Origin: Vibrio maritimus
GTDB lineage: Bacteria; Pseudomonadota; Gammaproteobacteria; Enterobacterales; Vibrionaceae
Assembly (NCBI RefSeq): GCF_021441885.1
Contig: NZ_CP090438.1
Coordinates: 186,001-250,000, forward strand
Length of the DNA: 64,000 bases
Direction: 5' to 3'
A program made the position numbers and the translations under genes. Positions 1-8,621 of this stretch are shown here, in pieces (positions within the stretch are counted from its first letter, which is position 1; every line of letters starts with the position of its first letter). The notes below the pieces were generated by a model that did not search any database, was not told where the DNA came from, and worked only from the letters and a program-made list of their open reading frames with translations.

Positions 1-186
1 GGCGCACAAGCGGGTACGACCTTGATGGTGGCGAGGTTTGGCCAAAATACTGCTAAAGAGATCGAAGTCGCCAACGATAGATTCAAAAAAGCTGGCATTG
101 AAGTGAAGGGTGTCATTCTCAATGCTATCGAGAAAAAGGCGTCGAATAGCTACGGTTATTATCAGTATTCCTATGAAAGCCACTAA
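1..186 (+). CDS. wzc: C-terminal end of a Wzc/Etk-type tyrosine autokinase (partial)
   Basis: Frame 1 is open from the window edge to a TAA and gives the last 61 residues of a longer protein. The visible part resembles the end of the BY-kinase domain of Wzc/Etk proteins (VKGVILNAIEKK) and finishes in a tyrosine-rich tail (NSYGYYQYSYESH, five tyrosines). In Wzc such a tail is the autophosphorylated cluster, and cycles of phosphorylation control capsule polymerisation and export at the inner membrane. The start and the transmembrane part lie outside the window. The gene precedes an ops-containing leader, so it belongs to an operon upstream of the main polysaccharide cluster. Wzc and Etk cannot be told apart from this fragment. 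Confidence 0.8.
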   Translation, partial: GAQAGTTLMVARFGQNTAKEIEVANDRFKKAGIEVKGVILNAIEKKASNSYGYYQYSYESH

Positions 187-295
187 TTAAACTGGTGAAT
201 AGGTGACGAAATAGCCAAAACATGACTCGAATCTATAAAGCTTTATAAAGCGAGAAAACTCCCTTGCTCAGCTATATCGAATATGGATAATAAAG

Positions 296-327
296 CGCTG
301 TGTCATTTTTATTAACCCGACACAGCG
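296..327 (+). terminator. Possible terminator of the kinase operon
   Basis: CGCTGTGTC (296-304) pairs perfectly with GACACAGCG (319-327) around a 14-base A/T-rich loop. The downstream sequence is TTACACTTTT, a poor U-tract, so factor-independent termination would be weak. It could instead be a structured part of the leader. Confidence 0.35.
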
Positions 328-436
328 TTACACTTTTGTCATGGAAATGACACAGACGAAGGCTTAATCGTCTGTAAGATAGTAAGGCACAGAGCAAAGC
401 TGGCAAATGCGCAATGTGGTTGACGCACTACCAAAG

Positions 437-448
437 GGCGGTAGCGTG
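437..448 (+). promoter_or_regulatory. ops element of a JUMPstart sequence (RfaH recruitment)
   Basis: The bases GGCGGTAGCGTG match the ops core that ends JUMPstart sequences. In enterobacteria it pauses RNA polymerase and recruits the antiterminator RfaH to long polysaccharide operons. It lies 233 bases before the first gene of the cluster, in the correct orientation, inside an untranslated leader. A second identical copy lies at 29122-29133. Confidence 0.88.
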
Positions 449-681
449 CCACAAAAGAAAAGAAAAGGAAAAGTGCACAAATAGAAAAGCACTCTATAAG
501 GAAGGCTAGGTTGTATGCGCAGCTGCGGCTAAGGTACTGCATAGATACATGACTGTTGTGGTCTACACAACAGACAGAAAAATGATTAGCGGACAATCTC
601 TCCGTTCTCTTTCCCGCGTAACATTCCTTCTTTAACTTCCTTTCGAGTTTTTCTGCGCGTTTGCTCTAAGCGAATCCATCC

Positions 682-1236
682 ATGAACTGGACACACCCGA
701 GCTTAGGGAATCTCACTTTGAATCAAAGAACCAAATTTTCATTGGCTGCGGCAGTCATGAGCACATCGCTGTGCTCACCACTTGCCTTTGCCAACCTGTA
801 CGCAGGTGCAGCATTTACTTATGCTGGTGCCGAATATCAGCACTCAGAAAAAACTGCTTCAGTTGATGCATCACCACTCATGCTTCAAGCTCAGCTTGGC
901 TATTTCTTTAATGATTATTTTGCTGTAGAGGGCCGATTCGGTACCTCAATCCAGCGCTCTAATGGGTTAAATGTAGATAGTTTAGCTTCTGCTCTGCTTA
1001 AAGGTAATGTTCCTGTGACCAATCAGCTTTCTATGTACGGCTTGTTGGGTTACTCGTCGGTCACTATAGATCAGCAATCTGTGGGTTCGAGCACGCAAGG
1101 CGGGGCAAGCTTTGGTCTTGGTATGCACTATGCGCTAAGCAGTGACACGGCTGTGACCTTTGAATTTCTTAACAATCTCAATAGTGATGAGGCTCGTTTA
1201 AACGGGTTAAGTCTCGGCTTTCAGTATCGCTTTTAG
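682..1236 (+). CDS. Small outer-membrane beta-barrel protein
   Basis: This encodes 184 residues. A hydrophobic stretch at about 19-37 ends in SPLAFA and fits a signal peptide cleaved before Asn38. The mature part shows alternating polar/apolar strands (LQAQLGYFFNDYFAVEGRFG, then FGLGMHYAL) and ends in the C-terminal phenylalanine (FQYRF) typical of proteins inserted by the BAM complex. Length and pattern suit an eight-stranded OmpA/OmpX-like barrel. It is the first gene after the ops leader and precedes the large export protein by 40 bases, so a role in surface-polysaccharide export or anchoring is possible but inferred only from position. The region before the signal peptide is long (18 residues) and no good ribosome site precedes the ATG, so the true start could be Met26 or another codon. 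Confidence 0.75.
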   Translation: MNWTHPSLGNLTLNQRTKFSLAAAVMSTSLCSPLAFANLYAGAAFTYAGAEYQHSEKTASVDASPLMLQAQLGYFFNDYFAVEGRFGTSIQRSNGLNVDSLASALLKGNVPVTNQLSMYGLLGYSSVTIDQQSVGSSTQGGASFGLGMHYALSSDTAVTFEFLNNLNSDEARLNGLSLGFQYRF

Positions 1237-1276
1237 ACAGCAAGTGATTGAGAACAAATACAGGAATCGTTAAGAA

Positions 1277-3997
1277 ATGACAAATAACAAGACAATACCG
1301 CGCAGTTCAAAAACGCAAACGTTTAAGTCGAGAGCTACCCGAGTGCTAACGAGCCTCAGTATTGCATTATTGTTCAGCACTCCGACATTTGCCCAAACTC
1401 CAACACCTCAGCAGATGGAAATGTTTAAAAGCCTGCCTGCTAGTCAGCAGCAAGCTCTGGCCGCGCAATATGGCGTGACCCTACCAACATCAACAGGGAC
1501 GACCGAGCAGTTTCAAAATCCTCAGGTAATGAACCCTCGTGTAACGAATGAAGCTGCTATTTCCGCAGAAAGTGATTCATCAACAGCTGAGGAAAACCGT
1601 CAAACTGAAGATACTGAGCTAAAACGCTTCGGTATCGAGCTATTCGCAGCATCACCTTCTACGTTTGCGCCTATCAGCGATGTACCGGTTCCTGCGGAAT
1701 ATCAAGTGGGCCCTGGCGATGAGATAGTGATTCAGCTGTTTGGTAAAGAGAACCAAACACACCGTTTGCGTGTAAACCGTGAAGGCGTCATTAACTTCCC
1801 AACGCTCGGTCCGGTACAAGTCGCTGGAATGAGTTTTTCGAATGTTCGTGAATCTCTACAACAGCGCGTTCGAGAGCAAATGATTGGTGTACGCAGTGAC
1901 GTAACCATGGGTGAACTGCGCACAATGCAGATTTTTGTCATGGGTGATGCTTATAAACCGGGTGCCTATACGGTGAGTGGTTTAACTACCATTTCACAAG
2001 CGATTTATTACAGCGGCGGCTTTAGTGAAAGTGGCGCACTGCGTGATATCCAGTTAAAGCGAAATGGGAAGCTCATTCGCCGACTTGATATGTACGACAT
2101 GCTACTAAAAGGTGACACTCGTAACGACGTTCGTTTGATGCCTGGTGATGTCGTGTTTATCGGTCCCGTAAAAAACACTATTGAGATTGATGGTGAGGTA
2201 AACCGCCCTGCTATTTACGAGATTCAACCTGGTGAAAGCTATGCTCACATATTAAATATGGCAGCAGGCTTGACGGCAAATGCTTATGCAGACCAAGTGC
2301 AAGTGAAACGTGCTGCTAAAAATGGCATTCGTGAAGTTCTCACTTTGGCATTGAACAAAAACTCTGGCTTGAATACTAAAGCGAAAAATGGTGATCAGAT
2401 CACCGTTGGCAAGCGAAGTGATGAGCTTAAAAACTTTGTCCAAATAGAAGGTGATGTGCTTCATCCGGGTTACTACCAATGGCGAAGTGGCACTAAGTTG
2501 TCCCATTTATTTTCAGGTGTAGATACGGGTTTCAATTCCACTGCCGATGTGCACTATGCTTTGGTCGTACGTGAAATTAACCCTCAAAGAGATATCCGAG
2601 TTTTCCAAGTAGATTTGGCAAACGCTATCATGGATCCAAGTAGCAAAGATAACCTCCTATTGAGTTCTCGTGACCGAGTGCTTGTCTTTAACCGCTTTAA
2701 TTTAGAAGAGCTTGAAGCGCTAACGCAACCGGCAGAGCAAGAGACAACTGCCAAAACCTTTGAGCAAGCTCGGCGACAATCTTTCGAAGAAGAGCTTAAA
2801 GAGAAACAAACTCATGACATGGCATTACAGCAAGTCGACAATCAAAAAATCAAGTTGATCTATCAAGGTCAAGAAGTCGACCAAGGGCAGATTGATAAGG
2901 TTAAGCAGTCAACCAGGCAAGCACTACTAGCTCCGATTTTGATGCAACTGCGCCAACAAGCTGTTTATGGTCATCCTCCTCTTATTGCTGAAGTAGGCGG
3001 TGAGGTGAAACACCCAGGTAATTACCCGATTGCTAGTGGAACAACAGTGAAAGACCTAGTTGAAGCCGCGGGTGGTCTGACACCTGATGCCTTCATCATG
3101 AACGCAGAGCTATCAAGAAACGTATTTGATGCCCAAGAGCAACGTTCAGTACTGGATGTATCGCGCATTAACCTCGGCAATGCTTTGCTAGGTGATGTGA
3201 ATGAAAATATGCAGGTAGGTCCTCGCGATAGACTAAACGTGCTTGAGCAACCATATGCAAACCTTCGCCGTACTGTGACGTTAAGAGGTGAAGTTCGCTT
3301 CCCAGGTACTTACAGTGTGCGCCAAGGTGAAACGATGAGCGAACTTATCGAACGTGCCGGTGGACTGACTAAGTTTGCCCATCCGCAAGGGGCGATATTT
3401 ACTCGCGAAGCACTTCGTTTACAAGAAGAGAAACAGCTTAATGAATACGCTGCAGATATTCGTAAAGAAACAGCGAAAAAGACCTTCCGAGTAGACAATA
3501 ATCTTGGCTCGACGATTACAGATCCTGAAAAGACACTTGCTTTTGTAGAAGAGGCTAGTAAGAGCAAGGCGCTTGGTCGAATGGTAGTCCAGTTGGACCA
3601 AATTACCGGCGGTAATGAGGCTGCAGATTTTATGCTGGAAGATGGTGATTTCCTATTTGTCCCAACATTCCGTAACTCAATTTCTATTATGGGTGAGGTC
3701 CAGGTTTCAATTACTTATCTGTTAGATAGTAAGCTGGATGTTAGCGACTACTTAAATAAAGCGGGCGGTATCAAGAAGCAAGCTGACGAGGACCGAATCT
3801 TTGTGGTACGCGCTGATGGTTCAGTTTATAAACCGAACTCAGGTTACTGGTTTGGTAATAACAACGAAAAGTTAATGCCAGGTGATACCATTGTTGTGCC
3901 AATTGATACTGATTACCGAGATGCGTTGGGTACTTGGACTGCAGCTACCCAAATCCTATACCAAATTGGTGTAGCGGTTAATGCGATTAATAAGTAA
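1277..3997 (+). CDS. wbfF: Large SLBB-domain polysaccharide export protein (WbfF/OtnA-like)
   Basis: This encodes 906 residues with a signal peptide ending at STPTFA (cleavage near residue 39). A polysaccharide-export domain follows at about 138-225 (EYQVGPGDEIVIQLFG). Several SLBB repeats come next, each with a G-E/D-V-x-x-P-G-x-Y pattern (MGDAYKPGAY, IEGDVLHPGYY, VGGEVKHPGNYP, LRGEVRFPGTY). It is much longer than Wza (about 380 residues) and fits the WbfF/OtnA group of Vibrio surface-polysaccharide loci, periplasmic/outer-membrane proteins thought to take part in export. Wzz lies 18 bases downstream. A charged, Q/E-rich linker near 480-545 separates repeat blocks. The family assignment is firm; the exact role in the export machine is inferred. 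Confidence 0.88.
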   Translation: MTNNKTIPRSSKTQTFKSRATRVLTSLSIALLFSTPTFAQTPTPQQMEMFKSLPASQQQALAAQYGVTLPTSTGTTEQFQNPQVMNPRVTNEAAISAESDSSTAEENRQTEDTELKRFGIELFAASPSTFAPISDVPVPAEYQVGPGDEIVIQLFGKENQTHRLRVNREGVINFPTLGPVQVAGMSFSNVRESLQQRVREQMIGVRSDVTMGELRTMQIFVMGDAYKPGAYTVSGLTTISQAIYYSGGFSESGALRDIQLKRNGKLIRRLDMYDMLLKGDTRNDVRLMPGDVVFIGPVKNTIEIDGEVNRPAIYEIQPGESYAHILNMAAGLTANAYADQVQVKRAAKNGIREVLTLALNKNSGLNTKAKNGDQITVGKRSDELKNFVQIEGDVLHPGYYQWRSGTKLSHLFSGVDTGFNSTADVHYALVVREINPQRDIRVFQVDLANAIMDPSSKDNLLLSSRDRVLVFNRFNLEELEALTQPAEQETTAKTFEQARRQSFEEELKEKQTHDMALQQVDNQKIKLIYQGQEVDQGQIDKVKQSTRQALLAPILMQLRQQAVYGHPPLIAEVGGEVKHPGNYPIASGTTVKDLVEAAGGLTPDAFIMNAELSRNVFDAQEQRSVLDVSRINLGNALLGDVNENMQVGPRDRLNVLEQPYANLRRTVTLRGEVRFPGTYSVRQGETMSELIERAGGLTKFAHPQGAIFTREALRLQEEKQLNEYAADIRKETAKKTFRVDNNLGSTITDPEKTLAFVEEASKSKALGRMVVQLDQITGGNEAADFMLEDGDFLFVPTFRNSISIMGEVQVSITYLLDSKLDVSDYLNKAGGIKKQADEDRIFVVRADGSVYKPNSGYWFGNNNEKLMPGDTIVVPIDTDYRDALGTWTAATQILYQIGVAVNAINK

Positions 3998-4015
3998 TAG
4001 TTCGGAGTAGAAAGC

Positions 4016-4993
4016 ATGAATCAAAACAACTACCCGAACCAACTGCCACCGCAGTTCTCGCCGCGAGGTCATAACGATGAAATTGACCTAAAAGAGTTAT
4101 TTTTAGCGGTTTGGAAAGGTAAGTGGATTATTATTGCAACAACCTTTGTGTTTGCTGTTGGAGCTGTGTTATTCGCTTTGAGCCTGCCAAACACCTATAA
4201 AGCGGATACCCTTCTAGCCCCAGCAGAAAGCTCAGGACAAGGAGGGCTTTCTAAAATGGCTGGCCAAATTGGTGGTCTAGCTGCTCTTGCTGGGGTTAAC
4301 CTAGGTGGTAGCGAAAGTAGTCAAACAGAGCTTGCCGTACAAGTGATGAAATCGCGTCAATTTGTTGATCACTTTATTCAAAAACATGACCTTTTAGTAC
4401 CGATCATGGCGGCGAAAGAGTGGGATGCGAATAGCAACACCTTGATTCTAGACGAGGAACTGTATGACCCTTTTTCTGGTGAGTGGTTGCGAGAACCAAA
4501 AGGATTAAGAGGCGCAGAACCAACGGCACAAGAAGCGTATGAAGTGTTTATGAAAAACATATTTGGTGTGAATCAAGATAAAGAGAGCGGTCTTTATGTT
4601 GTGAGTGTAGACTACTTTTCGCCGTTTATGGCTCAGCAATGGGTGACTTGGTTAGTGGAAGACATTAATAAAGTGATGCGCGAGCGCGTGATTTCTGAAA
4701 GCAGCCAAAACTTAGATTATCTCGCTGAACAACTCAGAAAAACCTCGGTGGCGGAAATGCAGAATGCGTTTTATCAGATTGTTGAGGAGCAGACAAAAAG
4801 CTTGATGTTGGCTGAGGCTCAGGAGGAGTTCATCTTTAAAGTCGTTGATCCGGCTGTCGTACCAGAGCTGAAATCAGGACCCAAGAGAGCACTGATCTGT
4901 ATTTTGGGGACTCTTTTGGGAGGCTCTTTAGGTATGGCGTTAGTACTAATGATTTTCGCGCTTCGTCGAGATAAAAGTGAGTCAACAGCGTAG
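4016..4993 (+). CDS. wzz: Wzz-type chain-length determinant
   Basis: This encodes 325 residues with the Wzz layout: an N-terminal cytoplasmic segment, a first membrane helix at about 37-57 (WIIIATTFVFAVGAVLF), a long periplasmic region, and a second helix at about 292-316. Before the second helix is the proline-rich motif DPAVVPELKSGPKR. Such inner-membrane polysaccharide co-polymerases set the modal length of Wzy-made chains. There is no C-terminal kinase domain, so this is a class 1 protein, distinct from the kinase whose tail opens the window. The nearest polymerase is the Wzy at about 17.7 kb in the same cluster. It follows the wbfF-like gene closely, as otnB follows otnA in V. cholerae O139. 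Confidence 0.88.
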   Translation: MNQNNYPNQLPPQFSPRGHNDEIDLKELFLAVWKGKWIIIATTFVFAVGAVLFALSLPNTYKADTLLAPAESSGQGGLSKMAGQIGGLAALAGVNLGGSESSQTELAVQVMKSRQFVDHFIQKHDLLVPIMAAKEWDANSNTLILDEELYDPFSGEWLREPKGLRGAEPTAQEAYEVFMKNIFGVNQDKESGLYVVSVDYFSPFMAQQWVTWLVEDINKVMRERVISESSQNLDYLAEQLRKTSVAEMQNAFYQIVEEQTKSLMLAEAQEEFIFKVVDPAVVPELKSGPKRALICILGTLLGGSLGMALVLMIFALRRDKSESTA

Positions 4994-5182
4994 CTACTTT
5001 CTACTTAATTGGTCAAGTTAGCCTAAATATTAATAAGTGTAGTTTAGGGCTTTTAGCTTCAGAAGTGTTTGCCAATTACACATAATGACCCTGAGCCAAG
5101 TAAATAAGCTTGAGCGAAGCGTTCGAATTATCAATCTAATTAACTGGGAGCACTCCCTTTTTCGACAAAAGTAGCAACTCAC

Positions 5183-6307
5183 ATGGTAAAGAAAAAAATC
5201 TTAACTGTCTTCGGTACTCGTCCAGAAGCAATAAAAATGGCTCCTCTTGTACATGCCTTAGAGGCTGATGAGCGCTTTACGGCTAAATGCTGTGTTACCG
5301 CTCAGCACAGAGAGATGTTAGACCAAGTCTTAGACTTGTTTGATATCACACCAGACTTTGATCTCAATATAATGAAAGCAGGCCAAACACTCAATGATGT
5401 GACGGCACGTATCATTCAAGGGCTAAAACCGATTCTTCAAGAATTTAAACCTGATGTTGTTTTGGTTCATGGAGATACTGCAACGACCTTTGCGGCTAGC
5501 ATAGCGGCTTACTATGAACAAATTGAAGTCGGGCATGTGGAAGCAGGACTTCGTACTGGTAATATCTATTCACCATGGCCAGAAGAAGCAAACCGGCGTT
5601 TGACTGGTGTATTGACGAAGTACCACTTTGCTCCTACCAAAACGTCGAAAGAGAATCTTTTATGTGAAAACTTTATTCCAGATAATATTTACATAACAGG
5701 TAATACTGTTATTGATGCGTTGCTAATGGTGAGAGATAAAATCGAATCTAATAACGATTTGAATGCTACATTAGCCGCACAATTTTCATTTTTGGACGAT
5801 AGTAAGAAACTAATTTTGGTAACTGGCCATCGTAGAGAGAGTTTTGGAGGAGGGTTTGAGCGGATTTGTGAGGCATTGGTAGTCATCGCAAAAGAACACC
5901 CTGAAACGCAAATACTCTATCCTATGCACTTAAACCCGAATGTACGTGAACCAGTGAATCGTATTTTAGCGGATATTAAGAATATTCACCTTATTGAGCC
6001 TCAACAGTATTTACCGTTCATATATCTAATGAGCCGATCTCACATTATTCTAACTGACTCAGGAGGTATACAAGAAGAAGCGCCATCGCTTGGAAAGCCT
6101 GTACTTGTCATGCGCGATACGACAGAGCGTCCAGAAGCCGTCGAGGCTGGTACTGTTAAATTGGTTGGCACGGACACGCGTGCAATCGTTGACAATATAA
6201 ATGAACTACTGACGAGCGAGGATGCTTATAAGACAATGAGTTTTGCGCATAACCCATACGGGGATGGTAAAGCGTGTGAGAGAATTTTAAACGTATTAGA
6301 AGATTAA
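5183..6307 (+). CDS. wecB: UDP-N-acetylglucosamine 2-epimerase (non-hydrolysing)
   Basis: This encodes 374 residues, the usual WecB length. It interconverts UDP-GlcNAc and UDP-ManNAc in the cytoplasm. Family motifs are plain: [13 protein letters not shown] at the N terminus, [28 protein letters not shown], and the C-terminal UDP-binding block [20 protein letters not shown] followed by RDTTERPEA. The gene is followed after 21 bases by wecC, which oxidises the product to UDP-ManNAcA. A 189-base gap separates it from wzz and holds only a short weak hairpin (GGGAG/CTCCC near 5146-5157). Downstream wecG suggests that ManNAcA is put into the polymer. Confidence 0.95.
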   Translation: MVKKKILTVFGTRPEAIKMAPLVHALEADERFTAKCCVTAQHREMLDQVLDLFDITPDFDLNIMKAGQTLNDVTARIIQGLKPILQEFKPDVVLVHGDTATTFAASIAAYYEQIEVGHVEAGLRTGNIYSPWPEEANRRLTGVLTKYHFAPTKTSKENLLCENFIPDNIYITGNTVIDALLMVRDKIESNNDLNATLAAQFSFLDDSKKLILVTGHRRESFGGGFERICEALVVIAKEHPETQILYPMHLNPNVREPVNRILADIKNIHLIEPQQYLPFIYLMSRSHIILTDSGGIQEEAPSLGKPVLVMRDTTERPEAVEAGTVKLVGTDTRAIVDNINELLTSEDAYKTMSFAHNPYGDGKACERILNVLED

Positions 6308-6328
6308 GTTTTTAAGGTTAGACTAATT

Positions 6329-7588
6329 ATGTCATTTGAAACAATTTCAGTCATCGGTCTTGGTTATATAGGCTTACCAACAGCAGCGATGTTCGCTTCT
6401 CGTAAGAAAAAAGTAATTGGTGTGGATATAAATCAACATGCAGTCGATACTATTAATCGTGGTGAGATACATATTGTTGAACCGGATCTAGACATGTTGG
6501 TGAGTGCCGCCGTTCAGCAAGAGTACTTGAAGGCGGTGACAGTACCTGAGCCCGCAGATGCTTTCTTGATTGCGGTACCAACACCATTTAAGCCTTGTGA
6601 AGCAGGGGATATCCCAGAGCCTGATTTGTCATATATCGAATCTGCGGCAAAGGCTATCGCACCCATTTTGAAAAAAGGCGATCTCGTTATTCTTGAGTCA
6701 ACATCTCCGGTAGGAGCAACCGAACAGATGGCTGCTTGGCTAGCGGATGCTCGCAAAGACTTGAGCTTTCCACAAACTTCAGGAGAGTTAGCGGATATTA
6801 ATATTGCGCACTGCCCAGAAAGAGTTTTGCCCGGTAAGGTTGTAACGGAATTAGTGCAAAACGACCGAGTAATTGGCGGAATGAGTAAGCGTTGTTCTGA
6901 GCGAAGTGTTGAGCTATATAAAACGTTTGTTATGGGCGATTGCGTTATAACTAATGCACGCACAGCTGAAATGGCTAAGCTTACAGAAAACTCGTCACGT
7001 GACGTCCAAATCGCATTTGCAAATGAATTATCAATAATTTGTGATGAGTTAAATATTGATGTTTGGGAGTTGATCTCATTGGCCAATCGCCACCCAAGGG
7101 TTAATATTCTAGAACCTGGTCCAGGCGTAGGTGGGCATTGTATTGCGGTAGACCCTTGGTTTATAGTTTCAAAGACACCAGAGCAGGCGAAAATAATTCA
7201 CACAGCGCGTAGAGTGAATGATTTCAAACCTGATTGGGTCATTGAAAAAATCAAAGTAGCTGTAGCCGACTTCTTAAGTGCAAATCCAAAGAAAACGATA
7301 AAAGATGTCACAATTGCTTGCTATGGTTTAGCATTTAAGCCAGATATTGATGACTTAAGGGAAAGTCCAGCATTTGATATAACAAGGTCTATAGCTAAAA
7401 CTCATTTAGGCAAAGTCTTGGCAATAGAGCCCAACATTACCTCTATTGATATAGATAATGTTGAGCTAGTATCTCTGGATGAATCCCTTACTAGAACCGA
7501 CATTCATGTAATGTTAGTTGATCACAAACAATTCAAAAAAATAAAATTGAATGATGCTTTCGTTATAGATACAAAAGGCATTTGGTAG
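6329..7588 (+). CDS. wecC: UDP-N-acetyl-D-mannosamine dehydrogenase
   Basis: This encodes 419 residues. The enzyme oxidises UDP-ManNAc twice with NAD to UDP-ManNAcA. The Rossmann motif GLGYIGLPTAAMFA is at the N terminus, CPERVLPG lies in the middle, AEMAKLTENSSRDVQIAFAN carries the central-helix catalytic Lys and Asn, and GVGGHCIAVDP holds the active-site Cys. The C-terminal UDP-binding domain contains GLAFKPDIDDLRESPA. Sequence and length match WecC rather than the shorter Ugd at 54.9 kb. It sits between wecB and pseB and its end overlaps the extended reading frame of pseB. Confidence 0.94.
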   Translation: MSFETISVIGLGYIGLPTAAMFASRKKKVIGVDINQHAVDTINRGEIHIVEPDLDMLVSAAVQQEYLKAVTVPEPADAFLIAVPTPFKPCEAGDIPEPDLSYIESAAKAIAPILKKGDLVILESTSPVGATEQMAAWLADARKDLSFPQTSGELADINIAHCPERVLPGKVVTELVQNDRVIGGMSKRCSERSVELYKTFVMGDCVITNARTAEMAKLTENSSRDVQIAFANELSIICDELNIDVWELISLANRHPRVNILEPGPGVGGHCIAVDPWFIVSKTPEQAKIIHTARRVNDFKPDWVIEKIKVAVADFLSANPKKTIKDVTIACYGLAFKPDIDDLRESPAFDITRSIAKTHLGKVLAIEPNITSIDIDNVELVSLDESLTRTDIHVMLVDHKQFKKIKLNDAFVIDTKGIW

Positions 7589-7605
7589 CTTTAAGAGTAA
7601 TTATT

Positions 7606-8613
7606 ATGTTAAACAATAAAACGGTTCTAATCACTGGTGGTACGGGGTCATTTGGTAAGCAGTTTGTAAAAACGATCTTAGCGAGATATCCAGAAGTAAA
7701 AACGATCAGAATATACTCACGAGATGAGTTGAAGCAGTTTGAATTGAAGCAGGAATATATAGGCAATCAAAAACTGCGTTTTTTCATTGGTGACGTTCGC
7801 GATCAGAATCGCATGATTCAAGCTTGTGAAGGGGTTGACGTCATTATTCATGCAGCTGCAATTAAACAAGTAGATACCGCGGAATATAATCCTACGGAAT
7901 GCATCCGCACCAACGTTGACGGTGCCGAGAATGTGATTCAAGCAGCACTTCGATGCGGTGTTAAAGATGTTGTTGCACTTTCAACAGATAAGGCTTGTGC
8001 TCCAATCAACCTTTACGGTGCTACGAAGCTCGCATCGGATAAGTTGTTTACGGCTGCGAATAACATTAAAGGTTCGAAGGATATTCGTTTTAGCGTAGTT
8101 CGTTATGGAAACGTCATGGGCTCGCGTGGTTCAGTTATCCCATTTTTCATGAAAAAGAAAGAAGAAGGCGTGCTGCCAATCACCCATGAAGAAATGACGC
8201 GTTTCAATATCTCTCTGCAAGATGGTGTCAACATGGTGATGTATGCTCTTGAAAATCACCTAGGTGGTGAGATTTTTGTACCTAAAATCCCATCTTACAA
8301 GATCTTGGATATAGCAGAAGCAATTGCTCCTGAGTGTAAAATAGAGGTGGTTGGTATCCGCCCAGGTGAGAAATTACACGAAGAAATGATCACCGATACA
8401 GATTCACTAAACACTATTGACCTAGGTAAGTACTACGCTATCTTGCCATCAGTTTCATTTACGTATACCGAAACTGAGTACCTAGCGCACCACAAAGCTG
8501 AAAAAGTACCTTTTGGTTTCAAATACAACTCAGGTACAAATACTGAGTGGGAAACCGTTGAAGGTTTGCGCGAGCTAATCAAAGAGCATATCGATCCTAA
8601 ATTTACGGTGTGA
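7606..8613 (+). CDS. pseB: UDP-GlcNAc 4,6-dehydratase (inverting), first step of pseudaminic acid synthesis
   Basis: From ATG 7606 this encodes 335 residues, the family size. A TTG at 7582 would add eight residues upstream, but the ATG has AAGAG about nine bases before it and gives the expected start MLNNKTVLITGGTGSFG. PseB is a soluble short-chain dehydrogenase that converts UDP-GlcNAc to UDP-2-acetamido-2,6-dideoxy-beta-L-arabino-hexos-4-ulose. Visible motifs are the Gly-rich loop TGGTGSFG, YSRDELKQFE, STDKACAPINLYGATK with the Tyr and Lys, and VRYGNVMGSRGSVIPFF. It overlaps or abuts pseC downstream. It differs from the membrane-bound WbpM at 52.9 kb, which has Met in place of that Tyr. Confidence 0.93.
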   Translation: MLNNKTVLITGGTGSFGKQFVKTILARYPEVKTIRIYSRDELKQFELKQEYIGNQKLRFFIGDVRDQNRMIQACEGVDVIIHAAAIKQVDTAEYNPTECIRTNVDGAENVIQAALRCGVKDVVALSTDKACAPINLYGATKLASDKLFTAANNIKGSKDIRFSVVRYGNVMGSRGSVIPFFMKKKEEGVLPITHEEMTRFNISLQDGVNMVMYALENHLGGEIFVPKIPSYKILDIAEAIAPECKIEVVGIRPGEKLHEEMITDTDSLNTIDLGKYYAILPSVSFTYTETEYLAHHKAEKVPFGFKYNSGTNTEWETVEGLRELIKEHIDPKFTV

Positions 8614-8621
8614 GAAAGAAC

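Larger units (their letters stand above)
187..681 (+). other. 495-bp leader between the kinase gene and the polysaccharide operon
   Basis: No convincing gene is present. The stretch holds several inverted repeats: a 14-bp perfect palindrome at 234-247 (TATAAAGCTTTATA), a 9-bp stem at 296-304/319-327, a 6-bp stem at 337-342/347-352, and an 8-bp stem at 352-359/368-375. An ops element follows at 437-448. The arrangement fits the end of one transcript followed by the promoter and untranslated leader of a long RfaH-dependent operon. No promoter could be placed with confidence. Confidence 0.6.

Noticed and set aside
5146..5162. Terminator between wzz and wecB
   Set aside because: The GGGAG/CTCCC stem is too short and has a tiny loop, although five T follow; not convincing.
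6514..7086. 190-codon open frame on the minus strand
   Set aside because: It lies wholly inside wecC, which has full family motifs on the other strand, and its protein has no recognisable features.
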